DNA of 64,000 bases, taken from UBA964 sp037444685 (lineage in GTDB: Bacteria; Pseudomonadota; Gammaproteobacteria; Steroidobacterales; Steroidobacteraceae). Under the pieces are notes generated by a model that was not told the DNA's origin, did not search any database, and saw nothing but the letters and a program-made list of their open reading frames with translations. Where the stretch lies: the NCBI GenBank assembly GCA_037444685.1, contig JBBILX010000009.1, positions 86,589-150,588 on the forward strand. The letters are read 5' to 3'. Below are positions 42,965 through 51,313 of the stretch, piece after piece (position 1 is the first letter of the stretch; each line of letters begins with the position of its first letter). Both the position numbers and the translations under genes were made by a program.

Positions 42965-43794
42965 GGCTTGCCGGATTCGAAGTCGGATCCGATCAGCCGC
43001 TATTCCTGATCGCGGGACCCTGTGTCGTCGAGGGGGCGGATCTGACGCTCGAGATCGCCGGCAGGCTCAAGGAACTGACCGACCGGCTCGGCGTGCCATT
43101 CATCTTCAAGGCGTCGTACGACAAGGCCAACCGGTCCTCGGCGCGGAGCTATCGCGGTCCGGGCATCGAGGCGGGGCTGCGTATCCTCGCCGACGTGCGC
43201 GCTCAAATCGGGGTGCCCGTGCTCACCGACGTCCACGAGGATACGCCGCTCGGCGAGGTCGCCGCGGTCGTCGATGTACTGCAGACGCCTGCCTTCCTGT
43301 GCCGGCAGACGAACTTCATCATCGCCGCCGCCTCGCAGGGCAAGCCCGTGAACATCAAGAAAGGACAGTTCCTCTCGCCCTGGGAGATGCAGAACGTCGT
43401 CGACAAGGCGCGCAGCACCGGCAATGAGCAGATCCTCGTCTGCGAACGCGGCTTTTCCTTCGGCTACAACAATCTCGTCTCCGACATGCGTTCGCTCGCG
43501 GTCATGCGGCGCACGGGTTGCCCGGTCGTGTTCGATGCGACCCACTCGGTGCAGCTGCCGGGCGGGCAGGGCAGCGCCTCGGGCGGCCAGCGCGAGTTCG
43601 TGCCGGTGCTGGCGCGGGCCGCGGTCGCCGCGGGCGTCGCCGGCGTCTTCATGGAGACCCATCCCGACCCGGCGCGCGCCCTGTCCGACGGGCCAAACGC
43701 CTGGCCACTTGCGCGCATGGAATCCCTGCTGACGACGCTGCAGCAGCTCGACCGTATCGCCAAGCTCCGTCCTTTCGAGGAAGACCTGACATGA
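42961..43794 (+). CDS. kdsA: 3-deoxy-D-manno-octulosonate 8-phosphate synthase
   Basis: Condenses phosphoenolpyruvate with arabinose 5-phosphate to make KDO 8-phosphate for the lipopolysaccharide core. It is 277 aa. LIAGPCVVEG, FKASYDKANRSS, VLTDVHEDT, QTPAFLCRQTNFI and the ATHSVQLPGGQG segment identify it; the Asn in KANRSS is the metal-independent type. The GTG at 42961 overlaps pyrG by 4 nt; its stop overlaps the eno start by 4 nt. Confidence 0.97.
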   Translation: MRLAGFEVGSDQPLFLIAGPCVVEGADLTLEIAGRLKELTDRLGVPFIFKASYDKANRSSARSYRGPGIEAGLRILADVRAQIGVPVLTDVHEDTPLGEVAAVVDVLQTPAFLCRQTNFIIAAASQGKPVNIKKGQFLSPWEMQNVVDKARSTGNEQILVCERGFSFGYNNLVSDMRSLAVMRRTGCPVVFDATHSVQLPGGQGSASGGQREFVPVLARAAVAAGVAGVFMETHPDPARALSDGPNAWPLARMESLLTTLQQLDRIAKLRPFEEDLT

Positions 43795-45098
43795 GCCTGA
43801 TCGTCGACATCCGCGGCCGCGAGATCATCGACTCGCGTGGCAACCCCACGGTCGAGGCTGACGTCGTGCTCGACAGCGGCGCGCGTGGCCGCGCGGCCGT
43901 GCCCTCGGGCGCTTCGACCGGCACGCGCGAGGCGGTCGAGCTGCGCGACGGTGATCGTCAGCGCTTCCTCGGCAAGGGCGTGCTGAAGGCCGTTGCGAAC
44001 GTCAACGGCCCGCTGCGCGAGGCGCTTCTCAGCCGGGACGCACGCGACCAGGCCGGGATCGACGCCACGATGATCGCGCTCGACGGAACGGACACCAAGG
44101 GTCGCCTCGGCGCGAATGCGCTGCTCGCCGTCTCGCTGGCGGTCGCGCACGCGGCGGCGGCCGAGGCGCAGCAGCCGCTGTTCCGGCACATCGGCACCCT
44201 CGCGGCCGCGAATGGCAGGAGTGCAGCCGCGCCGCTGATGCCGGTGCCGATGATGAACATCATCAACGGTGGCGCCCACGCCAACAACAGCCTCGACATC
44301 CAGGAGTTCATGATCCTGCCAGTCGGCAGCCCCTCGCTGCACGAGGCACTGCGTTGCGGCGCAGAGGTCTTCCATACGCTCAAGCGCCTCCTCAACGACC
44401 GCGGACTGTCGACCGCCGTCGGGGACGAGGGCGGCTTCGCCCCCGATCTCGAGTCCAACGCGGCTGCACTCGACTTGATCCTCGAGGCCATCGAGCAGGC
44501 CGGCTACGTCGCGGGCCGCGATGTCTACCTCGGCCTGGACGTGGCGAGCTCAGAGTTCTACCGCGACGGTCAGTATCGGCTCGAGGCCGAGGGGCGAGCG
44601 TTCGACTCGGCCGGTTTCGCCGCCTACCTCGACGATCTCGTTGGGCGTTATCCGATCGTCACGATCGAGGATGGCATGGCGGAGGGCGACTGGGCAGGCT
44701 GGGCCCTGCTCACACAAAGGCTAGGCAGACGCGTCCAGCTGGTTGGCGACGACTTGTTCGTCACGAACACGCGGATTCTCGCGGAGGGCATCGCCAAGGG
44801 CGTCGCCAACGCGATCCTGATCAAGCCCAACCAGATCGGCACGCTCACCGAGACGCTCGCGGCGATAGAGATGGCGAGCGGTGCCCGATATGCCTCGATC
44901 GTCTCGCATCGCTCGGGAGAGACCGAGGACAGCACCATTGCCGACATCGCGGTCGCCACGGCCGCGACACAGATCAAGACCGGCTCGATGTCGCGTTCCG
45001 ACCGCATCGCGAAGTACAACCAGCTGCTGCGCATCGAGGCCGCGCTCGGGGCGCCAGCGCGCTACGCCGGGCGTGAGGCTTTCCCCGTAAAGATCTGA
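43791..45098 (+). CDS. eno: Enolase
   Basis: Interconverts 2-phosphoglycerate and phosphoenolpyruvate; PEP is also the substrate of the adjacent KdsA. It is 435 aa. Motifs: REIIDSRGNPTVEADV, SGASTGTREAVELRD, GDEGGFAPDL, the acid/base segment IEDGMAEGDW, LVGDDLFVTN and SHRSGETEDS. The ATG overlaps the kdsA stop. A 48-nt gap before ftsB shows no clear terminator. Confidence 0.98.
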   Translation: MSLIVDIRGREIIDSRGNPTVEADVVLDSGARGRAAVPSGASTGTREAVELRDGDRQRFLGKGVLKAVANVNGPLREALLSRDARDQAGIDATMIALDGTDTKGRLGANALLAVSLAVAHAAAAEAQQPLFRHIGTLAAANGRSAAAPLMPVPMMNIINGGAHANNSLDIQEFMILPVGSPSLHEALRCGAEVFHTLKRLLNDRGLSTAVGDEGGFAPDLESNAAALDLILEAIEQAGYVAGRDVYLGLDVASSEFYRDGQYRLEAEGRAFDSAGFAAYLDDLVGRYPIVTIEDGMAEGDWAGWALLTQRLGRRVQLVGDDLFVTNTRILAEGIAKGVANAILIKPNQIGTLTETLAAIEMASGARYASIVSHRSGETEDSTIADIAVATAATQIKTGSMSRSDRIAKYNQLLRIEAALGAPARYAGREAFPVKI

Positions 45099-45146
45099 TC
45101 GGAATCGCTTTATTTCCCATTACAGTCACGTTACGCTGCTCGCCTC

Positions 45147-45464
45147 ATGAGATGGCTCGCCGTCGTGCTCGCTGCGGTCACGCTGCTGCTCCAGCAGCGG
45201 CTGTGGCTGTCGGAGGACGGTGTCCGCGAAGTGGTCCGGCTGCAGGAAGCGGTCACCGCCCAGCAAAGTCAGAACGAGTCACTGCGCTTGCGCAACCTGC
45301 AGCTCGCCGCCGAGGTGGCCGACCTCAAGAAGGGCATGGCAGCGCTCGAGGAGCGTGCCCGCAGCGAGCTCGGCATGATTGCGCCCAACGAATCGTTCTT
45401 CCAGGTCGTCCCGCGCGGCGCGCCGGCGCCGGCCGAGGCGCGCGCGCGCACGGCGCAGCGCTGA
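45147..45464 (+). CDS. ftsB: Cell division protein FtsB
   Basis: 105 aa bitopic membrane protein of the FtsQLB divisome complex. One N-terminal membrane segment (LAVVLAAVTLLLQQRLWL) is followed by a coiled coil (ESLRLRNLQLAAEVADLKKG) and ARSELGMI near the end, matching the DivIC/FtsB family. Position between eno and ispD is conserved. The C-terminus is an Ala/Arg-rich tail. Confidence 0.92.
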   Translation: MRWLAVVLAAVTLLLQQRLWLSEDGVREVVRLQEAVTAQQSQNESLRLRNLQLAAEVADLKKGMAALEERARSELGMIAPNESFFQVVPRGAPAPAEARARTAQR

Positions 45465-45474
45465 AGGATCCGCC

Positions 45475-46206
45475 TTGGCGGGTCTGGCGCGTTACTGGCT
45501 CGTGGTGCCCGCGGCCGGTTCGGGCCGCCGATTCGGCAGCGACGTGCCAAAGCAGTACGCCGAGCTGCACGGGCGCTTCGTGATCGAGTGGGCGCTGCGA
45601 CCCTTCCTCGAGGATCCGGACTGCGAAGGGCTCATCGTCGCGCTGTCGGCGCAGGACCGCTGGTGGCCGGTGGTCGAGCGGCGCTGGCCGCGTCATTGGC
45701 CGGCGGCGCGGCTCGCGCCCGGAGGCGCCGAGCGCTGCGAATCGGTGGCCAATGCGCTCGCGCTGCTGGCCGATGAGCTCGCGGCGGCCGGCCGCCTGGA
45801 CCCTTGGGTGCTCGTCCATGACGCGGCCCGACCGTGCGTGACGGGTGCGGAGATTGCGCGTCTGCGGGCCGGCGGCATCGCCGCGGGTGCCGGCGCGGTA
45901 CTGGCGGCGCCGCTCGCCGATACGGTCAAACGTGCCCGAGAGGAGGGCTCCAGGATCGCCGAGACGGTATCGCGTGCCGGTCTGTGGCGCGCGCAGACAC
46001 CGCAGATGTTCCGCTGCAACGCCCTTCGGTCGGCGCTGCTTGCAGCCGCCGCCGCCGGGCGCCGGCCGACCGACGAGGCACAGGCGATCGAGTGGCAGGG
46101 CGGTGAGGTCACGCTCGTCGAGGGCGAGAGCACCAACATCAAGGTCACGACGACGGCCGATTTGCGGCTAGCCGCGGCCATCCTTGCGGCGAGGGGAGAG
46201 TCATGA
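45475..46206 (+). CDS. ispD: 2-C-methyl-D-erythritol 4-phosphate cytidylyltransferase
   Basis: MEP-pathway enzyme forming CDP-methylerythritol. It is 243 aa. VPAAGSGRRFGSDVPKQY (CTP loop), VHDAARPCVT and the C-terminal VEGESTNIKVTT fit the family. No ATG or GTG is suitably placed; the TTG at 45475 lies 6 nt after AAGGA (45464-45468) and gives a normal N-terminus. It overlaps ispF by 4 nt. Confidence 0.95.
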   Translation: MAGLARYWLVVPAAGSGRRFGSDVPKQYAELHGRFVIEWALRPFLEDPDCEGLIVALSAQDRWWPVVERRWPRHWPAARLAPGGAERCESVANALALLADELAAAGRLDPWVLVHDAARPCVTGAEIARLRAGGIAAGAGAVLAAPLADTVKRAREEGSRIAETVSRAGLWRAQTPQMFRCNALRSALLAAAAAGRRPTDEAQAIEWQGGEVTLVEGESTNIKVTTTADLRLAAAILAARGES

Positions 46207-46682
46207 TCCAGCGCGTCGGCTGCGGCATCGACGTCCATCGATATGGGCCCGGCGATCATGTGATGCTCGCCGGCGTACGCATGGTCGCCGATCGGGGCGT
46301 GCTCGCACACTCCGACGGCGACGTGGTGCTGCATGCGCTCTGCGATGCGCTGCTCGGCGCAGCCGCACTCGGCGACATCGGCCAGCACTTCCCGGATGAC
46401 GATCCACGCTGGCGCGGTGCGGCGAGCCGGCACTTCGTGCTAGCGGTAGTCGACATGCTCACCGAGCGCGGCTGGCGGGTCGGCAACGTCGACGTGACGG
46501 TGCTGGCCGAGGTACCGCGCATCGCCGCGCACCGCGACACGATGCGCGCGAACCTCGCCGGGCTGCTCGGCGTCAGCGTCGACGCCGTCAACCTCAAGGC
46601 CACCACGGCCGAGCAGCTCGGCTTCGTCGGACGCCGTGAGGGCCTCGCGGCGCAGGTCGTCGCTGCCATCGTCCGTGACTGA
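46203..46682 (+). CDS. ispF: 2-C-methyl-D-erythritol 2,4-cyclodiphosphate synthase
   Basis: Cyclises CDP-ME 2-phosphate in the MEP pathway. It is 159 aa. Zinc ligands are in GIDVHRYGPG and HSDGDVVLHALCDALLGAAALGDIG-type sequence (His, Asp), and KATTAEQLGFVGRREG is near the end. ATG overlaps ispD; the stop lies inside truD. Confidence 0.96.
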   Translation: MIQRVGCGIDVHRYGPGDHVMLAGVRMVADRGVLAHSDGDVVLHALCDALLGAAALGDIGQHFPDDDPRWRGAASRHFVLAVVDMLTERGWRVGNVDVTVLAEVPRIAAHRDTMRANLAGLLGVSVDAVNLKATTAEQLGFVGRREGLAAQVVAAIVRD

Positions 46683-47760
46683 CTCGACCACTGCGTCGAA
46701 CTTCGCTGCGACTGCGGAATGCGCACGGCTCGCGCTCCATCCGCCGCGGGCGCTCGGAGGACCGGCTGGCAAGGCACGGCTGCGGGTCGAACCCGACGAC
46801 TTCGTCGTCGAGGAGCGGCTGGGCTTCGAGCCCGCCGGCGAGGGCGCCCACGTGCTGCTCCGCGTATGCAAGCGGCGCGCGAACACCGACTGGGTCGCCG
46901 GCGCGCTGGCCCGGGAGGCCGGCGTCCGGCCGATGGACGTGGGTTTCGCCGGCCGAAAGGACCGGCATGCCGTGGCGACGCAGTACTTCACCGTGCCCCG
47001 CGGGCGGCGCGGCGTGGACAGCTGGGTCGGGCAGCGGGGCGAGGGCTACGAGGTGCTGGCCGCCATCGCGCACACCCGCAAGTTGGCGCGTGGCGCACTC
47101 GTCGCCAATCGCTTCACATTGCGGTTGCGGGAGTTCGCCGGTGAGCGCGCGCGCTGCGAGGCGCTGCTCGCCGAGCTGGCGCGGCGCGGCGCACCCAACT
47201 GGTTCGGGCCGCAGCGCTTTGGCCGCGATCTGTCCAACCTCACGCGGCCGCGCGCACCGCGGGCAGCCGATGCCGACGACGCGCGCGCCGTCTCGCCCTC
47301 ACCCCTGCTGCGGGGCATGGAACTGTCCGCGGCGCGCAGTCTGCTGTTCAATGCGGTGCTGGCGCAGCGCGTCGCGGCGCGAAACTGGGACCGGCTCGAG
47401 GTCGGCGATCTCGCGAATCTGGATGGCCGCAACAGCGTTTTCCGCGTCGGGGAGGTCGATACGACGCTCGCTGAACGAGTCGCTACGCTCGAACTGCATC
47501 CGACCGGACCGTTGCATGGCCTCGGCGGGCCACAGCCCGAGGGAGGGCCGGGCGCACTCGAGAGCGAGGTGCTGGCGCGCGCGACGCCGATCGTGCGCGC
47601 GATCGAGGCCGCAGGCGCGCAGGCCGCGCGCCGCCCCCTGCGCGTCGCGCTGCGTGACTTGCGCTGGGCTTTCGAAGGCGACACGCTCACGCTCGGCTTC
47701 GAACTGCGCGCTGGCAGCTTCGCGACCGCGGTGGTCCGCGAACTGATCGAGCCTGTCTGA
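46675..47760 (+). CDS. truD: tRNA pseudouridine(13) synthase
   Basis: Makes pseudouridine 13 in tRNA. It is 361 aa. The catalytic Asp is in GFAGRKDRHAVATQYF; RGAPNWFGPQRFGRD and FNAVLAQRVAARNWDRL are family segments. GTG start at 46675, overlapping ispF by 8 nt, the usual coupling in this cluster. Confidence 0.95.
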   Translation: MTDSTTASNFAATAECARLALHPPRALGGPAGKARLRVEPDDFVVEERLGFEPAGEGAHVLLRVCKRRANTDWVAGALAREAGVRPMDVGFAGRKDRHAVATQYFTVPRGRRGVDSWVGQRGEGYEVLAAIAHTRKLARGALVANRFTLRLREFAGERARCEALLAELARRGAPNWFGPQRFGRDLSNLTRPRAPRAADADDARAVSPSPLLRGMELSAARSLLFNAVLAQRVAARNWDRLEVGDLANLDGRNSVFRVGEVDTTLAERVATLELHPTGPLHGLGGPQPEGGPGALESEVLARATPIVRAIEAAGAQAARRPLRVALRDLRWAFEGDTLTLGFELRAGSFATAVVRELIEPV

Positions 47761-47775
47761 ACCGCAGGAGACGCG

Positions 47776-48543
47776 ATGCTCGAGATCCTCGACCACGATC
47801 GGGTCCGCGAACTGAGGCTCGCCCGGCCGCCCGTCAATGCGCTCAGTCCGGCGCTGGTGGGCGCGCTGCGCGCGGCGCTCGGCGCCGTCGAGCGTGTCGC
47901 TGCCTGCGATGCGATCGTGCTGTCGGGCCAGCCGGGCCTCTTCAGTGCGGGGCTGGACGTCCGCGAGCTCGACCGCCTCGAGCCGGCCGCGCTCGCGGCC
48001 TTCGTCGACGACTTCTTTGCCCTGCAGCGCGCGATCGCCGCTTCGGCCCGACCGATCGTCGCCGCGATCACCGGTCACTGCCCCGCGGGCGGCACCGTGC
48101 TCGCGCTCTACTGCGATTACCGGATCATGGCCCGCGGACCCTACACCATCGGGCTCAACGAGGTGCAGGTCGGTCTCTATCCAGGCGAGCTCATCATGCG
48201 TGCATTCGAGCGGCTGGTCGGTCCGCGCCGCTGCGCCGAGCTGCTGACACGGGGCGCGCTGCTCGATCCGGCCGCGGCGCTCGAGGCGGGCCTCGTCGAT
48301 GAGTTGACTGATGGTGAACTCGTGCGCGCGCGGGCGCTCGAGTACACCCGCGGGCTGCTCGCGCTGCCGCCGAGAGCTTATGCGCGCACGCGTGGCCTCG
48401 TCCGTCGCGACCTCGTGCGGCTGTTCGAGGCGGTCGAGGAACGCTTCGCTGAACAGTTTCTCGAGATCTGGTTCAGCGACGAAACCCGCGCGCGGCTGCA
48501 GGCCCTGCTGGTGCGGGGCGAGGCGGAGCGGGCGCGTCGCTGA
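47776..48543 (+). CDS. Enoyl-CoA hydratase/isomerase family protein, ECI1-like
   Basis: 255 aa crotonase-fold protein. The oxyanion segments are PGLFSAGLDVREL and ITGHCPAGGTVLALYCDYRIM; CPAGG...CDYRI is characteristic of 3,2-trans-enoyl-CoA isomerases (ECI1), and IGLNEVQVGLYPGE lies where that family has its catalytic Glu. It probably shifts double bonds of unsaturated acyl-CoAs during beta-oxidation. It stands alone, without other fatty-acid-oxidation genes. Its last 71 nt overlap the convergent Smr-domain gene. Confidence 0.8.
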   Translation: MLEILDHDRVRELRLARPPVNALSPALVGALRAALGAVERVAACDAIVLSGQPGLFSAGLDVRELDRLEPAALAAFVDDFFALQRAIAASARPIVAAITGHCPAGGTVLALYCDYRIMARGPYTIGLNEVQVGLYPGELIMRAFERLVGPRRCAELLTRGALLDPAAALEAGLVDELTDGELVRARALEYTRGLLALPPRAYARTRGLVRRDLVRLFEAVEERFAEQFLEIWFSDETRARLQALLVRGEAERARR

Positions 48544-49066
48544 TCAGCACGTAGATCGCTCCCGTACCGCCGTCCATGGGTCGCGCCGAACAGAAAGCGA
48601 CGACCGCGCCGGTCTTGCGCAGGATCAGGTTGACCGCCTTCTTGAGCACCGGACCGCGCGGCCCGGAGCCCAGTCCCTTGCCGTGCACGATCCGTACGCA
48701 GCGCAGATGCCGCGCGACGGCGCGCGCGAGGAACGCGCGCAACGCCTCGCGCGCCTGCTCGACGATCAAGCCGTGCAGGTCGAGCTCCGCCTCGACCCTA
48801 TAGTGACCACGGCGCAGCTTGCGCATCACGGCGTCCTGCACCCCAGCGCGGCGGTACCAGAGTTCGTCGCCCGACTCGACTTCGAGGTCCAAGGCAGTGA
48901 GCGTCAGGCTCTCGGCGAGCACGGCTGCCTGATCGGCGCGGCGGAATCGGGCCCGCGGCGGCGGCGGAGCCCGAAAGCTGGCCCGCGGCGGGCGACGCAG
49001 CCGTCTGGCGCCCTGCACGGCCTCGCGGAAGGCGCGAGCATCGTCTTCGTCGTCGCGGTGGTCCAT
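48473..49066 (-). CDS. Smr-domain DNA/RNA endonuclease-like protein
   Basis: 197 aa. An N-terminal basic, Pro/Arg-rich region (residues 20-50) is followed by a C-terminal Smr domain with DLHGLIVEQAREAL and the VRIVHGKGLGSGPRG loop, as in E. coli YdaL/SmrA-type proteins. The ATG at 49066 lies 7 nt after GGAGG on this strand; the GTG one codon earlier is closer than usual. It runs against the upstream enoyl-CoA isomerase gene and overlaps its end by 71 nt. Confidence 0.88.
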   Translation of the reverse strand: MDHRDDEDDARAFREAVQGARRLRRPPRASFRAPPPPRARFRRADQAAVLAESLTLTALDLEVESGDELWYRRAGVQDAVMRKLRRGHYRVEAELDLHGLIVEQAREALRAFLARAVARHLRCVRIVHGKGLGSGPRGPVLKKAVNLILRKTGAVVAFCSARPMDGGTGAIYVLISDAPAPPRPAPAGPAAARGFRR

Positions 49067-49134
49067 CACGCTACCTCCGGATGCGGCGCATTGAGTATAT
49101 TGGCGCGCCCCTGGGGAGCCGCGAAGAATAACGC

Positions 49135-49896
49135 TTGAAGATTCTGATCAGTAACGACGACGGCTATCGCTCGCGCGGGATACGTACCCTGCGCGAGGCG
49201 CTGACGGGTCTCGCCGAACTGACCGTCATGGCGCCCGACCGCAACAAGAGCGGCGCCGGGCACTCGCTGACTCTCGACGTTCCGGTGCGAGTGGGCCGGA
49301 GCGAGCCCGGCGTCTATTTCGTCACCGGCACGCCGACCGACTGCGTGCACCTCGCGATCTCGGGGTTCTTCGATTTCGAGCACGACATGGTCGTCTCGGG
49401 GATCAACGACGGCGAGAACCTCGGCGACGACGTGCTCTACTCGGGGACCGTGGCCGCCGCCGTCGAGGGCCGGTTCCTCGGACTGCCGACCGTGGCGATC
49501 TCGCAGTGCCGGCCGGCGGGTGGGGGTCCGGCGAAGTTCGAGACCTCGGCCCGAGTCGCGCGCCAGCTCGTCTCGCACCTGCTCGGACATCCGCTCGATC
49601 GTTCCATGATCCTCAACGTCAACGTGCCGGATCTGCCCTACGAGGAACTCAGGGGTTTCCGGACCACGCGGCTCGGCTTCCGGCACCGCTCGGAACCGGT
49701 GCTCAAGGCGCAGGATCCGCGCGGCCGGCCGGTCTACTGGGTCGGACCGTCTGGCCCGGGGCAGGACGCCGGCCCCGGCACGGACTTCGATGCCGTCGCC
49801 TCCGGTTACGTCTCGGTGACACCGCTGCAGGTCGATCTGACGCGGCACTCGGCGCTGTCGGCCGTCGAGCGCTGGCTCGAGGAGATGCCGGCGTGA
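49135..49896 (+). CDS. surE: 5'/3'-nucleotidase SurE
   Basis: 253 aa metal-dependent nucleotidase/exopolyphosphatase. Metal ligands Asp8-Asp9 in ISNDDGYRSRG, Ser in NKSGAGHSLT and Asn in SGINDGENLGDDVLYSGT. The start is a TTG (49135) giving the family N-terminus KILISNDDG. A TATATT box at about 49095 may be its -10. It overlaps pcm by 4 nt. Confidence 0.96.
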   Translation: MKILISNDDGYRSRGIRTLREALTGLAELTVMAPDRNKSGAGHSLTLDVPVRVGRSEPGVYFVTGTPTDCVHLAISGFFDFEHDMVVSGINDGENLGDDVLYSGTVAAAVEGRFLGLPTVAISQCRPAGGGPAKFETSARVARQLVSHLLGHPLDRSMILNVNVPDLPYEELRGFRTTRLGFRHRSEPVLKAQDPRGRPVYWVGPSGPGQDAGPGTDFDAVASGYVSVTPLQVDLTRHSALSAVERWLEEMPA

Positions 49897-50555
49897 CAGA
49901 CATGCGTTTCGCCGGCATCGGCATGACTTCGGCGCGCACCCGCGACCGGCTCGTGCAGCGGCTGCGCGAGCAGGGAATCCGCAGCCTCGAAGTGCTGGAC
50001 CGGATCCGCAACGTCCCGCGGCACATCTTCGTAGACGAGGCGCTCGCCAGTCGCGCCTACGAGGACACGGCGCTGCCGATCGGTTTTGGCCAGACGATCT
50101 CTCAGCCTTACATCGTGGCCCGCATGACCGAGGCGCTGCTCGAGGGCGGACCCCTGCAGAACGTGCTCGAGATCGGCACCGGCTGCGGTTACCAGACCGC
50201 CGTGCTCGCCGGACTCGTAGGGCGGGTTGCGACGGTCGAACGCATCGGACCGCTGCTCAAGCGTGCGCGTGAGCGGCTCAAGGCGCTCGGCATCCGGAAC
50301 GTCCGCTTCCGGCATGGCGACGGCACGCTCGGCTGGGCAACGCACGCGCCGTACGACGGGATTCTCGTGGCCGCGGCGCCGCTCCGCGTCCCGGAGGCGC
50401 TGGTCGAACAGCTCGCGATCGGCGGCCGGCTGATCATGCCGGTGGGTCCGGAGGGCGCGCAGGAGCTGGTGCGGTTCACGAGACGTGAGCAGAAGCTCGA
50501 TCGTCAGTCCCTCGGACCCGTGGCCTTCGTGCCCTTGCTCGGCGGCATCGGCTGA
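49893..50555 (+). CDS. pcm: Protein-L-isoaspartate O-methyltransferase
   Basis: Repairs isoaspartyl residues in aged proteins with SAM. It is 220 aa. GFGQTISQPYIVARMTEAL, VLEIGTGCGYQTAVLA (SAM motif I) and GGRLIMPVG are diagnostic. GTG start overlapping surE. The nlpD-rpoS genes that follow pcm in E. coli are not present here. Confidence 0.96.
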   Translation: MTDMRFAGIGMTSARTRDRLVQRLREQGIRSLEVLDRIRNVPRHIFVDEALASRAYEDTALPIGFGQTISQPYIVARMTEALLEGGPLQNVLEIGTGCGYQTAVLAGLVGRVATVERIGPLLKRARERLKALGIRNVRFRHGDGTLGWATHAPYDGILVAAAPLRVPEALVEQLAIGGRLIMPVGPEGAQELVRFTRREQKLDRQSLGPVAFVPLLGGIG

Positions 50556-50924
50556 GAGGGCCCGACGGTGGCGCGACTCTTCGCATAATCAATCTGAGCG
50601 GATCGCTATAAACGCCTGTAAGAGTTGAAATTTCAGGGCTCCTGACGGACCGGCTCAAGCTCCGCGAACGCTCCGGCAAAAGACATTGGAAATCGTGCAG
50701 TTGCCACCATAACTGCGACCCGTTTAACATCTGGCGGCGTTTGGCGTCAGCCGCCTGCGGGAGCACGCGAAGAAGACACAGGGATGATGGGGGAAGTCGG
50801 AAAACAGAAGTAGAAAAATCAAGAAGAACAAGAACTAAAAGACGATTGTTCGAGTCTGTCAGCTTCGGGCGATCGGTGAGCGAAACGGGCTTCTTCTCCC
50901 TGTGTCTTCTTCCCGTGCCCCCGG
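50556..50924. other. Intergenic region after pcm
   Basis: This 369-bp gap is the longest non-coding stretch in the window and is clearly richer in A+T than its surroundings. It holds CGCATAATCAATC and a GATCGCTATAAACGCC stretch (50583-50620), a small GGCGGC/GCCGCC hairpin at 50733-50755, and the inverted-repeat element at 50758-50923. Reading frames crossing it look like chance. Confidence 0.7.
50758..50923. repeat. 166-bp element bounded by 27-bp imperfect inverted repeats
   Basis: The left arm (50758-50784) and the right arm (50897-50923) are reverse complements at 25 of 27 positions. The inner 16 bp, GAAGAAGACACAGGGA, is perfect. The 112 bp between them are A-rich (GAAAAATCAAGAAGAAC) and non-coding. 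It sits 1 bp from the Mth938-gene stop. It looks like a MITE or REP-derived element; no target-site duplication is obvious. Confidence 0.65.
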
Positions 50925-51293
50925 TCAGGGGAACAGCGCGGCGCCGACCATCCGACCCTCCGCCAGCAGCACGTTGAACGTCCGGCAAGCTGCGCCGAGT
51001 TCCATGCTCTCGAGCGCAAGCCCACGCGTCCGGCACGCACGGCGAATCTCCAGTGGAGCGATGCGCTCCGCCGCCCTCGTTCCGATCAACAGCACCTCGA
51101 CGCCGAGCGCGAACACGGGCTCGAGGTCGGCCGCCTGCAGCGCTGCAAGCGGCTGTGTCGTCCACTCGGCGATCAGGCGGTCCGCGGTCACGACGAGCGG
51201 TCGTGTCAGCAGCCGCTCGCCGATCACGATGCCGTCATCGCCGTACCGGCGCACGCTGAACGGGGTGGCGGTCGGATCCATGGTGAAGCGCAT
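50925..51293 (-). CDS. Mth938-domain (DUF498/NDUFAF3-like) protein
   Basis: 122 aa small alpha/beta protein of the Mth938-like family, related to mitochondrial complex I assembly factor NDUFAF3. The order SVRRYGDDGIVIGERLLTRP, then FALGVEVLLIGTRAAERI, ending with TFNVLLAEGRMVGAAL, is typical. Exact role in bacteria is not established. It is divergent from the 51314 gene with only 20 bp between starts, unless the inner ATG at 51281 is used. Confidence 0.85.
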   Translation of the reverse strand: MRFTMDPTATPFSVRRYGDDGIVIGERLLTRPLVVTADRLIAEWTTQPLAALQAADLEPVFALGVEVLLIGTRAAERIAPLEIRRACRTRGLALESMELGAACRTFNVLLAEGRMVGAALFP

Positions 51294-51313
51294 CGATCGC
51301 TAAGATACGCGAT

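Noticed and set aside
50741..50977. Short plus-strand frame across the inverted-repeat element
   Set aside because: Low-complexity Arg/Ser product, crosses both repeat arms and the neighbouring gene end; no support.
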